Shown here piece by piece: positions 9,920-21,300 of a stretch of 64,000 nt of DNA (position 1 is the first letter of the stretch; the number at the start of each line of letters is the position of its first letter). The notes under the pieces were generated by a model. It had not been told where the DNA came from. It did no database searches and worked only from the letters and a program-made list of their open reading frames with translations. The position numbers and the translations under genes were made by a program. Source of the stretch: Carnegiea gigantea (lineage: Eukaryota; Streptophyta; Magnoliopsida; Caryophyllales; Cactaceae); contig JAKOGI010000576.1 of the NCBI GenBank assembly GCA_029747015.1, positions 18,501-82,500 on the forward strand. The letters run 5' to 3'.

Positions 9920-11460
9920 AATCTCATCTTGATATTCACTAATTGAAAAAGGGACTAAAGTTTACTTGGAAATAGTTACCTGATTGCCTTTCTTGAGCCA
10001 TTGTAATGTATAGTGTCCAGGATGAATGATGGTAGCCAGGTTTAGTTTGCTGACCATTTTAATAGAAGCTACATTTGTGCAGCTGCCTCATCTATAATCA
10101 GGTTGTATATCTTGTTTGCTACCTTGCACCTGGAGTGGAATATTTGCTCTCTTTTGTTGGCTTTAGATGGGGCTTCAGTAGCATGAAGGACCCTTCTAAT
10201 CATGAGTATCTCACCCTCTTCTGGTGGTAGGTAAGAAGTCTAGCCCTCTTCAGCAAATTCTTCCTCCTCATCCTCCTCTACCTCTATGTGATCTAGTTCT
10301 TCAATCTCTCTGATTGTGAGTACCCCTTTGTTGGGGCTATTTGCTTGAAAGTGGCTATAGCCATGGCACTAGAAACATTTCTTCTAGCGCTTAGGAATGT
10401 CCTTGGCAACCCCTTTTCCTTTCCCCTTATCCCTGTCATCCTTAGGGGCAGGTTTTGGCTTGCATGAATTGAAGGCCCTCACTGGTACAACAGGTTTAGA
10501 AGAGGCAGTAGAGTAAGGCCTTCTGGACTTAAGCTATTTTTCAACCTTAACAGCTAGCTTGCAGACATCTTCAAATGTCCAGAAAGGTTACAGCTCAACC
10601 CTCTCTAAAATTACAGAGTTTAACCCCCTGAGAAACCTGGCAATGGTTTGTTCAGGTTCTTTCCTCAAGGCACACCTAATCTGCAATTGCTCTAATTCCC
10701 CAATGTTTTCTTCAACCATCATACTCCCCGGGTGTAAGGAAGTGACTTTCAGGTACAATTCTTGCTTATAGGTGGCTGGCAAGAACCTTTTATCCATATA
10801 CTTCTTCAATTTAACCCAAGTTTTGACCTTAGGTTTCCCTTCCAAGGCCCTGGTCCTCTTCAGATTCTCATACCAAATGAAGCGTACTGCTTTAACTTCA
10901 GAACAGCAAGCTTAAAGGCCTTTTCTCCAGAATAGCCTTTGATTTCTATAATCCTCTCCATGGCCTGAACCCATTCTAATAATCTTCAGGCTTTAAACTT
11001 CCATTAAACTCAGGGGCCTTTATTGTGAGGTCTCTAAGGTTATCTCTATGCATTCTCCTTCCCCTAGGCCTAGCATCTCTAGTGTAAGATTCACTACCAT
11101 ACTGAGAATCAGGTTGGGAATCAGAACCTCCAGGAGGGTCCTAAAGTGGTTCCCTTTCTCTTCTTCTAGGCTGATTCATGAGTTGTTGAATCTGAGCTGT
11201 AAGGGTTCTGATATTTTCTTACATTTCCAGAATAGCTAAATCTCTCGTAAGTTCATGAGCCTATTCTAGAGAGAGACCTTTAGGAACTCTCACAGGTTGC
11301 TAAGGTGGAGAGCAAGTGTTTTCCCTCTCAGCCGTGCTGCTGGGGTATGGAAATTTAGATGCTGTGGCTATTTGAGGAGTTTGGTTCTTTGTGGCAAGAT
11401 TTGTGTTTGGACAAGCAGGGTTCTTTGTGATTAAATAACAAGGGAATGAGACTGGAAAAG
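9920..11460 (-). pseudogene. gag and protease N-terminal part of the CRM-like element
   Basis: Three parts can be read between stops. The gag core at 10588-10845 reads TWVKLKKYMDKRFLPATYKQ and IARFLRGLNSVI. A zinc-knuckle relic near 10350-10390 reads CF-stop-CHGYSHFQANS, with the last C changed to S. An acidic linker with runs of E follows near 10260-10310. Near 10090-10120 the protease active site is IIDEAAAQM where a D-(S/G)-G type motif is expected, so the protease is probably dead. A possible gag start lies near 11460, downstream of the primer site. Confidence 0.75.
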
Positions 11461-11505
11461 AAAGCAGCAAAGAGTAACAAAAGCAACTCACCAAGAATCA
11501 GGTTG

Positions 11506-11518
11506 GGTTCTGATACCA
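11506..11518 (-). promoter_or_regulatory. tRNA-iMet primer binding site of the CRM-like element
   Basis: The minus strand reads TGGTATCAGAACC two bases after the 5' LTR end. It matches the usual TGGTATCAGAGCC at 12 of 13 positions. This fixes the element's orientation. Confidence 0.88.
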
Positions 11519-11520
11519 GC

Positions 11521-12635
11521 TGATGTATGATTAACCTCGCAATCCTGGGTTGTCAACAAGCTAGCAACTCAACATAGAAGATGTGAATTGGCCTAAAGGA
11601 AGTGTTTCCCCCAACCAGAACTACAAGATTCACCACTAAGCCCCTCAAAGCAAATGCACCAGGAGTTCAGATAAAGAATCGCTCTCAACACCACCTGAAC
11701 AGGCTAAAGTCAGAGAAATTTTGAGAGGTTTTTGCTTGAACCAGCAAAAGGAAGACTTTCATTCATCATAATCCAAGTATTATAATTGAAGACAAGCCTT
11801 AAGTACTTGGTTCAATCAAAAGATGAATGGCCATATCTAATTCTAGCCATAACTAAGAAAACAGACTTGACTTAATCTAGCTTAAAAACAGTAGCTGGCT
11901 AGATTCTTGACACCTAAACTCATTGATTATCTCCATTACTAAGGTGTCAACCCTTAATAGCATCAAGGTACTTACTAATGATGGCCTTAGGAGGAGTTTA
12001 TAGCTGATTACCTAGAGATAACCTCGGCTTGCCAGTCAAGTACAGCACACTGAAATCCAAAGGATAAAAGGGTATTTCTTACATTCTGGTGTTGGTTAAA
12101 AGCTTATGCTAAAGGATCTAAATCTACCACTTTAGGGCCTTGTTAGATAAATATTTAGACACCTTTCCAAGCCCTCAGACTTGCCAAAATGAGTTGCTAA
12201 GTTAAGGGATAAAATTCTCCCCTTAAACTGCTGCTGCTGATGTTGCTGCTAGGATTAATTCCAGGATAAATCAAGTAACCTTTATGATTTAGGAGCTGAT
12301 TACGAGCTGATAAATGAGTTAGGGTACTAATCAAAAGGGGATTGGATTCCTTAGGCATGAATGTGTTACTGGAAGCAGGCAAAAAGAACCTTAAACATGC
12401 AGATTGCAGGTTGTTCCTTATTTGGATTGAACTAAACTAAGCCTGCTATTTGAGCCTCAAAATGACTTGGCTTGGCCAGTAGTTATGCTAGGGTGTCCAG
12501 CAAAGCAAGGACCTCCGTAAAATAGCCTCCAAACTGAATTGCACGGCCTCACAGAAAAGGCTTTGTTGGCGGCAGAGTAGCATGGTCTTCTCTAGTCCAA
12601 GATAAGGGCCTTGTTCAAGCCTTTGGTCTGCATCA
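11521..12635 (-). repeat. 5' LTR of the CRM-like element
   Basis: This 1115-bp repeat of 5909-7027 has the same TGATG/CATCA ends. No convincing TATA box could be assigned. Open frames inside it are not conserved in the other LTR. Confidence 0.93.
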
Positions 12636-12640
12636 GCCAG
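12636..12640. repeat. 5-bp target-site duplication (gccag), right copy
   Basis: It is identical to 5904-5908 and marks the exact insertion point of the CRM-like element. Confidence 0.95.
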
Positions 12641-13850
12641 GTACAGGATGAGGGTTTCTCCCTTAAGGGGCTTATGATTTTAGGCAGCTGAGCCAGGTAT
12701 GTCTTCAATGCTTGGAAGGCCTCGTCATCCTGCCGGCCCCAAGTGAAGTTAGCCCGCTGTCGTAAGACACAGAAGAACGGCTGGCACTTGCTCGCGAATC
12801 GGGACATGAATTGGTCGGGGGCAGCTATGCAGCCGGTTAAGCGTTGCACTTCTCTGACATTCCGCAGTGGTATATGGCTCGAATCTTGCCCGGATTAGCC
12901 TTAATTCTGCAGCTGCTAATCATGAACTTCAGAAATTTTCCTGACCCTACTCCGAACACGTACTCCTTGGGGTTAAGCTTTATGGTAAAGGCCTAAAGTA
13001 TATCGAACGTCTTTCTCAAATCGCGGCTGTGGTTAACGTCGGCCTTGCTTTTCACTATCATGTCATCAACATAGACTTCCTTCGTTTTACCAATGAGAGG
13101 CTCAACCAACTTGTTGACGAGGCGCTGATAGGTGGCTCCCGCATTGTTTTAGATCAAAAAGCAACGTCTTATAGCAGTGTAAGCCCCGGTCCGTGATGAA
13201 TGCAGTCTTTTCTTGATCATTTGGGCCGAGGGGTATTTGGTGATACCCGCAAAAGGCGTCAATGAAACTCAACAGGGAGTGCCCAGTTGTGGGGTCTACC
13301 AACTTATCAATCTTTGGCAGTGGGTAGCTATCCTTTCGGTAAGCCCTATTTAAATCCGTGAAATCTACACACATTCTCCACGTCCCATTCCATTCGAGGT
13401 ACTGGCACTCTTGAACGAACCCAGCTTCTAATAACTTCTGTATTTCAGCATTAGCCACGGCCGCTCTCTCTGGGCCCATGTGGCGCTTCTTCTGGACGAC
13501 CTGCCCACCAAGGGGGTCCACATTCAGTCGGTGCTCCATAACAGTCGGAGTGATGCCGGGCATCCCCTCAGGTCCGAAGGCGAACACATCGCTATACTCC
13601 CACAAGAGTGAGAGCAACGAGGGTTGGTCGATGGTGGTCATATCGCAGCCCAGCTGGACCGTGCACTCGGGACGTTCTACCTCGAGTGGAACTTGCTCCA
13701 TGTCGTCCGCAACCTCTGGTCGTGGTCGCGGAGGCTTGGTTAATATTAAGGTATGGACAACTATGGTTTCGAGGGCTGCGGGCAGTGGTCTGGCTCTGGC
13801 CCTTTTCCCTGTCTAGGACGATCTATCAAGCCCATGTTCGTTTGCTCATT
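12641..13850 (-). pseudogene. Tat reverse transcriptase
   Basis: The ORF 13102-13701 starts with the protease-RT linker (PSLLSLLWEYSDVFAFGPEGM) and continues through EHRLNVDP and WRMCVDFTDLNRA to LLSFIDAFCGYHQIPL. The active site reads YVDD at 13062-13073, intact. After frameshifts near 13150 and 12880 the connection domain follows (RLTGCIAAPDQFMSRFASK, then FTWGRQDDEAFQALK). This runs up to the nested element and continues at 5908 beyond it. These are recognisable Tat-type RT sequences. Confidence 0.85.
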
Positions 13851-14320
13851 CTACCAAGGGCCGAATGCTCACTAGGTAGCATTCCCTGGCCATTCGTTGG
13901 TCTCCATGCATGACCTCCACGCTTCCATCACCTGCTTCAAATTGGAGCTGGAGGAGGTATGGATGATGACGGCCCTTACCTTGTGAAGTGTAGGGCATCC
14001 TAGAATGACATTAAAGGTCGTGGGCACGTCCACAACCAGGAAATCAACCTTCAGATTCCTGGCCTGTAGTTTGTCTCCAAACCATAACGAGGTGAATCAT
14101 ACTGGTGGGATTCACTCCTACCCCCCGAACCGTAAGATGGGGTGCACCAAAGGGACCATGTCTTATCATGGGTACGTCAACTTCTTCAGGCAGTCCCAGG
14201 TGATAATGTCCATGGAGCTTCCCGTATCAATCAAGATCCTCTGTATAATGGCACCGCCTATTTTCATCGCAACCAAGGGATATTGTGTGCAAAAGTGAAG
14301 CATTAGGCTTCCCTTCCGCC
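13851..14320 (-). pseudogene. Tat aspartic protease
   Basis: The minus strand at about 14165-14265 reads RILIDTGSSMDIITWDCLKKL, with an intact D-T-G-S-S active site and the following hydrophobic strand. Further on, VDVPTTFNVILGCPTLHKV is the conserved flap-end region (about 13985-14040). A frameshift near 13960 separates it from the linker to RT. The protease is expected to cleave the gag-pol polyprotein. Confidence 0.8.
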
Positions 14321-14955
14321 GAACACCTTGCTGGGCACTATCACGCGAGGCCCCTGCTCAGTCGTGAGTACCTGCTTTGCGCCTCTGAGCTGAGCCTTCC
14401 AAGTTGACCGGGTCATACCCTCCACTTAACCCTCGGCGACGATCGCCACGACCTCCGTAGAACAGTCTTCTTCCCGTGGCTAGGGTTGTACAGGTTCTCG
14501 CTCTTCGCGAGGGAAGTGCGGGCCCTTCATTAGGAAGTGGTTGATCTGTCCTTTATCCGCCAGTTCATGAAGGGCCTTTTTCATCTCGCAGCACTCAACC
14601 GTGGTGTGCTTATTTTGCATATGGAATTCACAATACTTTCACGTGTTATGGGGCTTCGGAGCCGCTATTATTAGTGGTGGTCTCCGGGGCAGGGTGTGTC
14701 CCCTAACTTCTATCAGGATGCTCCCAGGGTCGGTGGTGAATCGTGGGTCAACTACCTCAAGTTGCGGTCTCCTGTCCTAGGGGCTGTGATTTCTGTCACC
14801 ACGGTTGGGGTTTTTATCCATAGGGATCCTCACCTTCTTCGGGGCGTCCAAATTATCAGCACAGATCTCTGTGGCACGAGTGAAGTCGGCGGCCGTCCTC
14901 AAGGCCTCGGCCAATGTGGTCTCCTTTTGCTCGGCTAAGGAGAACTTGAAGCGCC
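14321..14955 (-). pseudogene. Tat gag C-terminal part, truncated
   Basis: The minus strand reads RFKFSLAEQKETTLAEALRT just after the cut end at about 14955, then ATEICADNLDAPKKVRIPM. Near 14640 it reads KYCEFHMQNKHTTVECCEMK, matching the C-x-F-H...H-T-T-x-x-C pattern of Tat gag proteins. The rest of gag, the primer site and the 5' LTR are missing beyond 14955, where unrelated AT-rich sequence begins. Confidence 0.75.
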
Positions 14956-15323
14956 CGCTTTTTAATTACCAAAAATCGGAAATGAAGAACTAACGGTAAC
15001 AGCCAAGATTTTTTAATTTTGGGGTAACTATTTAGATTAACATTTTTGAACATCATGTTTTATTACTTGCCCATATTAGACTATTTTTGTTTGTGCACTA
15101 ATTGAGCTTCAATGATTTATGTGAAAGTAATTTTATAAACTTTCCTTGTTTAATTATGTGATTACATGAAATTAGTGGTTTCGTTAAAAAACTAGGTCGA
15201 GATGTAATTACGTGTGTTTGGCAAGTTAGATTAGGATATTCATGATCGAGATCAATTAGGATAGATTATTTGGAACCAAACTTATTTCTAGTTAATAGAG
15301 AGACCAAAAAAAAGAAGGAAAAG
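14956..15323. other. orphan AT-rich segment between Tat gag and the partial Tekay LTR
   Basis: This 368-bp stretch begins with ctttttaattacc-like sequence. It matches neither the Tat element nor the corresponding part of the 3' LTR at 22065-25183. It could be a leftover of another LTR or filler sequence from a deletion. No coding feature is seen. Confidence 0.5.
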
Positions 15324-16930
15324 AGACATGGATTTTCTAATGCAGACTATCAAACAGTAACATGAGTGAATACAGAAATTGTGACATTTGAAAATATTTT
15401 CAGAAGTTTCTATATAATTATAGGTATTGCAAGGAAATTACAAAGTGTAGTGAGTTCAAAAAGTTTGTTATTGCATAGAAGCTTACTTGTGTTTGAGAAC
15501 CGAGTTAAGTTAGCATGAAAATCAAATTTGAGAAGTGGGCTCAGTAATGACTCAAGTTAGTGTCTATCAGATTTACTGAGGTTATTTGAGCTTTTATGAA
15601 CCTCACAACACCTCTTATGGCATTGAACCTTCTATTATCCATTTCAGAGGCATTAACCATTCTATTATCCATTTCAGAGGCATTAACCATTCTATTATCG
15701 ATTTTAGAGGCATTAGTACTCACACTTTTCATTATCCATTTCAGAAATATTAGAAACCCATATTTCATTTATATCAATTAAAACCTTTTCATTATCACCT
15801 CAATCATTTCTATTTGGTCTATTTTACTTCAATTTATTGCATTTCAAGTTCAGTAACCCTAACTGATTTAAATCAGTTCATTTTAGTTTAACTTGTCTTA
15901 TATTGAATTAAAATCAGTTTATTATATTGAAATGCACAAGTTATGTATCTCATTTCATTATTCAACTTCTGTTACACCTACTTTTACTCATTCAATTATG
16001 CGAGTAAGGATCATTTACTGACTACACATACTTACAATGACATTTATGAATCAGAGTTGAGGCCTAGTCTATCATTTCCATTGTGCATAAGTATTATCAA
16101 GTGAAATATCATTTTTAAAGACTTCAAGTACGTCTATTGCCTGTATCTTTAGAAATCACACTGTATTTATCAACGTTATCATGTTTTGGTAAGTACATCA
16201 ATGAATCAGTTTACACAGTGATTTATCAGTTAATTAGTGACCCCATCAGTTATCATCTATAGGGCATTCGCCTTTCAGTTACCCGCGCGGCTTCAGGCTA
16301 GGTCCCCGATTGGCTTAGCAGGTGTACACCTATCCATAGATCGTAACAGCATTAAGGGGTTCACTATCAGATAATAACTAGCAATGCAACTTTACATCAT
16401 CTTATTCACTGTTTTAACTAAATGAATTGCAAAGCGGGCCCAACCAGCGTTTCAATGATCATTTAACAATTCAGGAATGCATGTACTGAGCTTCGGCTCA
16501 CAGTTCGAAATGTTTTTCATATTTTGTTTTAGGCAAATGCTCAGAGTATTGCCCTCATGCCAGCAAATCAGCTGAAGAGGATAAGTGAAGTAGGGAAATC
16601 CAAATGGGTCAGAAGTAATGTCGTATATGCATACTTTAAGTTGTATTTGGAATTCTTCTGTAGATGAAGATGTAGATTACATGATGAATTATCTTCTTAT
16701 GATTTATAAACCTTATATTGGTTAATGCTTGATTGTGAATTGATGAGCATATGTGAATGTGTACAGTGGAGGTTGTGCTTAACTGTGTTATTTATAGCAC
16801 TCATGTTTCAAGTCTTGTCCTTTTGGACGGCGGTAACGCCCCTATCATTGGATTCATCATATTACAATTGAGTGATTTATTATTAAGGAGGATATAAACA
16901 GTGAAGCATGTTTAATTTGGGGGCGTTACA
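15324..16930 (+). repeat. 5' LTR, 3' portion only
   Basis: About 1.6 kb matches 23581-25183 closely, including the end gggcgttaca followed by the primer site. The first 1.5 kb of the LTR, including the TATA box, is missing. Inside, about three 30-bp units with ccattctattatcc (15624-15714) form a small tandem repeat, variant in the other copy at 23885-23965. Confidence 0.9.
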
Positions 16931-16934
16931 GAAT

Positions 16935-16947
16935 TGGTATCAGAGCC
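16935..16947 (+). promoter_or_regulatory. tRNA-iMet primer binding site of the Tekay-type element
   Basis: TGGTATCAGAGCC lies four bases after the LTR end ttaca and is an exact match to the common plant tRNA-iMet primer site. Confidence 0.92.
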
Positions 16948-17214
16948 AGGTTGAGATTTTCCTTATGGGTTATGGATTATGGAGCTAAGATATTGAGAAA
17001 GTAGGTTAGTGAGGAATGAAGATTATTATGATATCATTGGAGATTTGTGACAATAGTAATGTCTGCTTATCTCTTACATATTCTACTTGTCTACTCTTCT
17101 TTGTCAGATGGATCCATACAATGTATATATAGTTTGATCTCAAGCATCAGACTCAAGGGTGATTTTTAACAACAAGTTAAAGATGTTCCAATGCATTTAG
17201 ATATGTCATATGAG

Positions 17215-17500
17215 TCACCCATCTGATTAGCATGCCATTCTTTTAGCTTGAATTGTTTATTTTTGGGATGTAAACCCTTATACTCCGGCCGTGTAGTCCG
17301 TAGAGTTGTGGTCTTCGGCGTGTAGCCGTTGAACTTAATTTGATATCCTTTTATACTTCTATTCAATGCAGATGATGTGATGTAAGGCTTTAAGCCTGGG
17401 AATTGGCCAATTTGCAGGCGAAACTCTGTCCGTTTCGCCCCAGAAATTTCAGAATCATTAACACTCGTAGCCCTAGGGTTAGGGGTTATTCCAAATGTGT
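17215..17500 (+). repeat. LTR-end fragment of family B inside the Tekay leader
   Basis: The segment shares an ordered series of motifs with 27100-27441 and 42550-42776: atctgattag, gggatgtaaaccctta, gtgtag..cgtagagttgtg, aaggctttaagcctggg, gaaactctgtccgtttc and tagccctaggg. It stops at ggttaggggtt and lacks the final ttaca. It therefore looks like an LTR fragment caught in the leader. Confidence 0.6.
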
Positions 17501-18879
17501 CCTATGAAACGCCCTTGACTCATTTTGAGGTTAAATGTATAGGGAAAATCAAGTATGGGCGGAATACACAAGTTCAATCAACTTGGCAGTTCTGGTCAGT
17601 GCATAAGGACCGATCTTGAAGTAACCTTGGTCCATGATCACCATGATTTATGCAAGGATTTTCCATCCTGAGTTTAAGTTTAAGGAGATATCTTTAATAT
17701 GAAACAAGACAAGTCAAAGTCTGCAAAGTTGGCAGAATCCTAATGCACAAGGTCTGAGTTTAGTCCACTTGCAGCCATGCATTCCATTAGATAGAGATGT
17801 TTTAGTTATTCTATATCACAGTCCAAAAAGTAAGCTTTCCAATGGCCCATGTTGTAACACATTTGGAGACCAGTGGCCAATGAAATTCAGCCTAGAAGTC
17901 TGATGGTACAGACTGTTCAAGTTAGTGGATACGTACAATTTTAAGCTTATATTTCCTCATCATATGGGTGCCATTTTGTGCGCTTCTCGAACCCAAGTGG
18001 CAGTTACTTCAATATGCCTCATTGATTGCAGATATTTTCTTTTGTTACCCAAGAATTTCATCGAAGTGAGCTATATGGGGGTTCTCGATGTACTATCCTC
18101 TAAATTGTAGGATTTTGGAGAGGCTTGTTGTATGGTACATAAGCTTGAAACCATTGACTACTGACGCTTCCATACAAGAGAAACCAAGGACACTTTAGAG
18201 AGACATTTTTGCTTCAATCCATTGCAATTCAAGACTTGCTTAAATTGCCCCGCCTCTTGCAAGCAGTCCATTGATTCCATCTCCATCCGTGACGTCGACA
18301 TTACTCTTGATGACATTTCACTGCACTTTCTGATGACATACCATCTACTATTATCCTTGTTGGATGATCAACTGTTGGATACGCCTCACTTGACTAAGGG
18401 CTTTATCTTTTTGTCTTCATAGTATCACCCCATCCAGTTGCATCATCATTCACTCTCATGTTATATCTTCATCAGTTCTGATAACTTTTTCCTGTTTTTA
18501 AGAGCTTAATTGTTACTAGTAGCTGGATTATGATTGGGTTGCACCCATGTCAATAGATGATAATTTAATAGCATGCTTGAATAGAAGGTAGATCTTAACT
18601 ACGCTTTGTATAAAGGCTGGTTATTATCAAATTTGTGGAATCCATTGCTAAGGGAAATGCGATGTGTCTACCCTTTTTGGCTGATTCAACCTCCGTTTCC
18701 TAGTGAAGATCACTTTCATAAAGTTTAAGTTGGACAATCAAAATCTTTATCATGCATTTGGACTGCGTCAATGAGAAATTTTGATGGGTTACTGCTCCGT
18801 GGAAAAATGTCTTCAGTTGATTCATACTAAAGGACTCTAGAGTGAAAAGTATGACCCAGTGGAACCTTAGGAATGGATT
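17501..18879 (+). other. unassigned part of the Tekay internal region
   Basis: The sequence is stop-rich in all frames. From its position it should be leader and the amino half of gag. I recognise no motif here; short open frames at 17925-18110 and 18222-18422 have no family resemblance that I can name. Confidence 0.4.
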
Positions 18880-19261
18880 CGAGGAGTCGAGAAAGTTTTC
18901 ACTGTAATAGAGATTCCAGGTGATAACCGGGTAAACATTGGAATATTTCATCTAACTGGTGAACCCGATATTGGGCGGGACACTGTTAAGAATAAGCTCT
19001 TAGGGCTTGACTTCATTTGGAGCCGATTTATGAAAGAACTAAGTACACCGCTCCGGATTCCTAAGTGGGAGCTAACAAATGCATGTGGAGTGGTAGCTTA
19101 GAGCACCTCATCGCTGCCTACTCCCGAAAACTGAAGGTTGTAGTTAAGGGCTCTCACTTTCAAGCCCCGTAGCTGCAGGAAGGGCTTATGTGTTGAGCAA
19201 GAAGGGAGTTGCCACCTCTGGTGCAGCACTGGAGCTCTCTTTTAATTTCGAAATCATTTTG
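18880..19261 (+). pseudogene. gag relic of the Tekay-type element
   Basis: The plus strand reads VNIGIFHLTGEPDIGRDTV followed by FIWSRFMKEL. This resembles the gag core pattern of chromoviruses (a hydrophobic run, L-x-G-x-A, a W-rich site, then W-x-x-F). The match is weak and interrupted by shifts, and no zinc knuckle survives. Confidence 0.45.
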
Positions 19262-19613
19262 TGTATTGATTGATTCAGTTGCCACTCATTCATTTATATT
19301 CACATGATCTGCCATGCATGTGAACCTTGAGAATAAGAAGGCAGAAACCAATTATGTAATCAAGTTATCCAATGACTCTAGAGTTAAGTGTTCTACATCT
19401 CATAAATTTGTTTCAATTACTACTGGTGAGGTAGTTTCCCCTGGAGTTCTGTTTCAATTTGACTGGTCAGACTTCAATATCATTTTGGAAATGAGCTGGT
19501 TGTGTACTTATGGGGTCAAGAAAGGTTGTGATGACCCTAAGGTTATTTCAAGAAAAGAACAAGGGAGAGAAATATGTTTTATGGTCAAAGAGAGGAAAAA
19601 CCTTATCTTTTAA
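19262..19613 (+). pseudogene. aspartic protease relic of the Tekay-type element
   Basis: At about 19262-19300 the frame reads VLIDSVATHSFI, where the family has D-S-G-A-T-H-S-F. The glycine is V, which should abolish activity. The downstream part at 19314-19613 contains GVLFQFDWSDFNIILEMSWL, matching the flap-end D-(V/F)-x-x-I-L-G-M-x-W-L motif with E for G. This places the remnant between gag and RT as expected. Confidence 0.75.
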
Positions 19614-19734
19614 ATTCTGTTATGAAACCAAGTGAGTTCTTATGTTAAGGATATATTGTGCATTGGTGTCATGCTATTACCATTCAACCTAAGGAAGAAA
19701 AAGCAGAAGATATCCCTATAGTTTGTGAGTTCAA

Positions 19735-20860
19735 AGAAGTTTTCTGGAAAAGTTACCGAGACTGCTCCACTAAGAGAAATTGAGTATGAGATTGAATTCA
19801 TCCCTGGTGCCTAATCTATCTCAAAAACCTCATATCGTATGGCCCCAACTGAGCTTAAGGAACTACAGATTCAGCTAGATGATCTGTTAAGACGGGCTTT
19901 ATTAGGCCAAGTGTATCACCATGGGGTGCCCCAGTGTTGATTGTAAAGAACAAGAATGGAACCTGAAGGTTATGTATTGATTTCAAAGGCCTGAACGAGA
20001 TCACCATCAACACCACATACCAATCGCCCAAGTAGATGACCTATTTGATCAACTATAGGGAGCAGGAGTCTGATCTAAGATTGATTTGAGGTCAGAGTAC
20101 CATCAACTTAGCATTATATCTGAATACATTACCAAAACCACACTACGGACCATGTAGGGGTCATGATGAATTCACTGTGACGCCTTTTGGCCTAATCAAT
20201 GGCCCTGCGGCCTTTATAGATCTTATGAATAGAGTTTCAAACCATATCTCGACAAGTTATGGTGGTGTATATAAAAGATGTCTTGAAATACGCCAAGGAC
20301 AAAGATGAGCATACTGTTCATTCGAGACGATGTTATAGACCTTGAAGGAACATCAATTACATAGCAAATACAAAAACCATGAGTACGGTTAGAAGCAATG
20401 GTATTTTTTGAAAAAAAATGCAGTTACAAAGTGCTCAAGACCCACCAATGCATTGGGATTAGAAACCGTTTGAGTTTAATAGGGAATTATCGAGTTTAGA
20501 AAGGAATTGTCATATAGTGGTACCTTATTCCTCCCAACAGTTCAAGTCTTATGGGTGGTACCTTACCCATAATCCAGGTGCACTGAGAAGGGGTACCTTG
20601 TGTAATCTATACTGGCCATCAGAGTTTGAAGTATATCTTCTCACACAAGAAGCACAGTCTACATGAAGTATCAGTTGTGACAAATCCACTGTCAACCAAG
20701 AACTAGAAGTATTGTGGCAGACGCCCTGAATAGGAAGGCATAACATACTGTGAACACCGTAGTGATTACTCAACTAAATTTCTTGAGAGAGCTTGAGGAT
20801 TTGCACAGTCAATTAGTGTCACACTGGAAGGCAAATGTTCAACTGCTGGTACTTACCTTA
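19735..20860 (+). pseudogene. reverse transcriptase and RNase H relic of the Tekay-type element
   Basis: RT starts with REIEYEIEFIPGA, then a stop, then SYRMAPTELKELQIQLDDLL, a typical chromovirus pattern. Near 20268-20279 the active site reads Y-I-K-D instead of Y-x-D-D. RNase H ends with SIVADALNRKA near 20710-20740. Between these landmarks the frame changes repeatedly and many stops are present. Confidence 0.75.
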
Positions 20861-21300
20861 TAGCCCTCCCTAATGGAGGAGCCTAGAGTGAATCAAGATA
20901 GTGATCCTGTGCTCCAAAGAATAAAGCAAAATCTTAAGAAAGCAGATCTTAGAGGAGGCTTATAATACTCGTTATTTGGTGCATCGAGGGGGCACCAATG
21001 TGTACACAGATTTGAGGAAATATTTTGTGAAACAATATGGGAAGAAATATTGCAGAATATTTATTATGGATGAAGGTCTGATTTGCCAAAAAGGCCATGG
21101 CAGAATACCAGCACCCCGTAAGTGAATTGAGACCATTAGAAATTTCCACTTGAAACTGGGATTCAATTTTGATAGATTTTGTCATGGGATTCCCTCAGAT
21201 ATAGTGTCTGATAGAGATCAGAGATTTCAAGCCTGTTTGACATGTACTTCAAGGAGCCTTTGGAACAGGATTGAACTTTAGTAGTTCTTATCATCCCGAG
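20861..21300 (+). pseudogene. integrase relic of the Tekay-type element, internally deleted
   Basis: LKKADLRGGL-like linker sequence is followed by relics of the zinc region near 21060-21120. Then PLEISTWNWDSILIDFVMG-like sequence (first D region) is followed almost at once by SDIVSDRDQRFQ (second D region). In intact relatives these lie some 50-60 residues apart, so the core has an internal deletion near 21190-21200. Confidence 0.68.

Larger units (their letters stand above)
5909..12635 (-). mobile_element. CRM-like Ty3/gypsy element nested in the Tat pol gene
   Basis: This is a 6727-bp element with direct LTRs at 5909-7027 and 11521-12635, TGATG/CATCA termini, a primer site next to the right LTR, a polypurine tract next to the left LTR and a perfect 5-bp target duplication. 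The order on the minus strand is gag, protease, RT, RNase H, integrase. The RT stretch YRYPIPRLDDMLDELHSSKI, the protease-linker DVLPMDACHLLLGRPWQ, the TGATG termini and the pol end reaching into the 3' LTR all resemble the CRM (centromeric) chromovirus clade. The clade is assigned from recalled family patterns. It is broken by many stops. Confidence 0.8.
1..14955 (-). mobile_element. Tat-lineage Ty3/gypsy retrotransposon, truncated, interrupted by a nested element
   Basis: Read on the minus strand from right to left, the order is gag C-terminus, protease, RT, RNase H, a second RNase H, integrase, then a long 3' region with an antisense gene and tandem repeats. A second RNase H domain, an antisense extra ORF and tandem repeats in a variable 3' UTR are known traits of the plant Tat lineage. 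The element is split by a 6.7-kb insertion at 5909-12635. It ends abruptly inside gag at about 14955, and no LTR of its own is visible, so its 5' LTR is lost and its 3' LTR would lie left of the window. Several stops and frameshifts make it non-functional. Confidence 0.82.

Noticed and set aside
3906..14320. Endogenous pararetrovirus (caulimovirid) instead of gypsy
   Set aside because: An integrase is present, LTRs flank the nested element, and no movement protein or caulimovirid gene order is visible.
16935..16947. tRNA-like sequence at LTR ends (also 11506, 27444)
   Set aside because: Only a 12-13-bp stretch complementary to the tRNA-iMet 3' end is present, as expected of primer sites; there is no cloverleaf.
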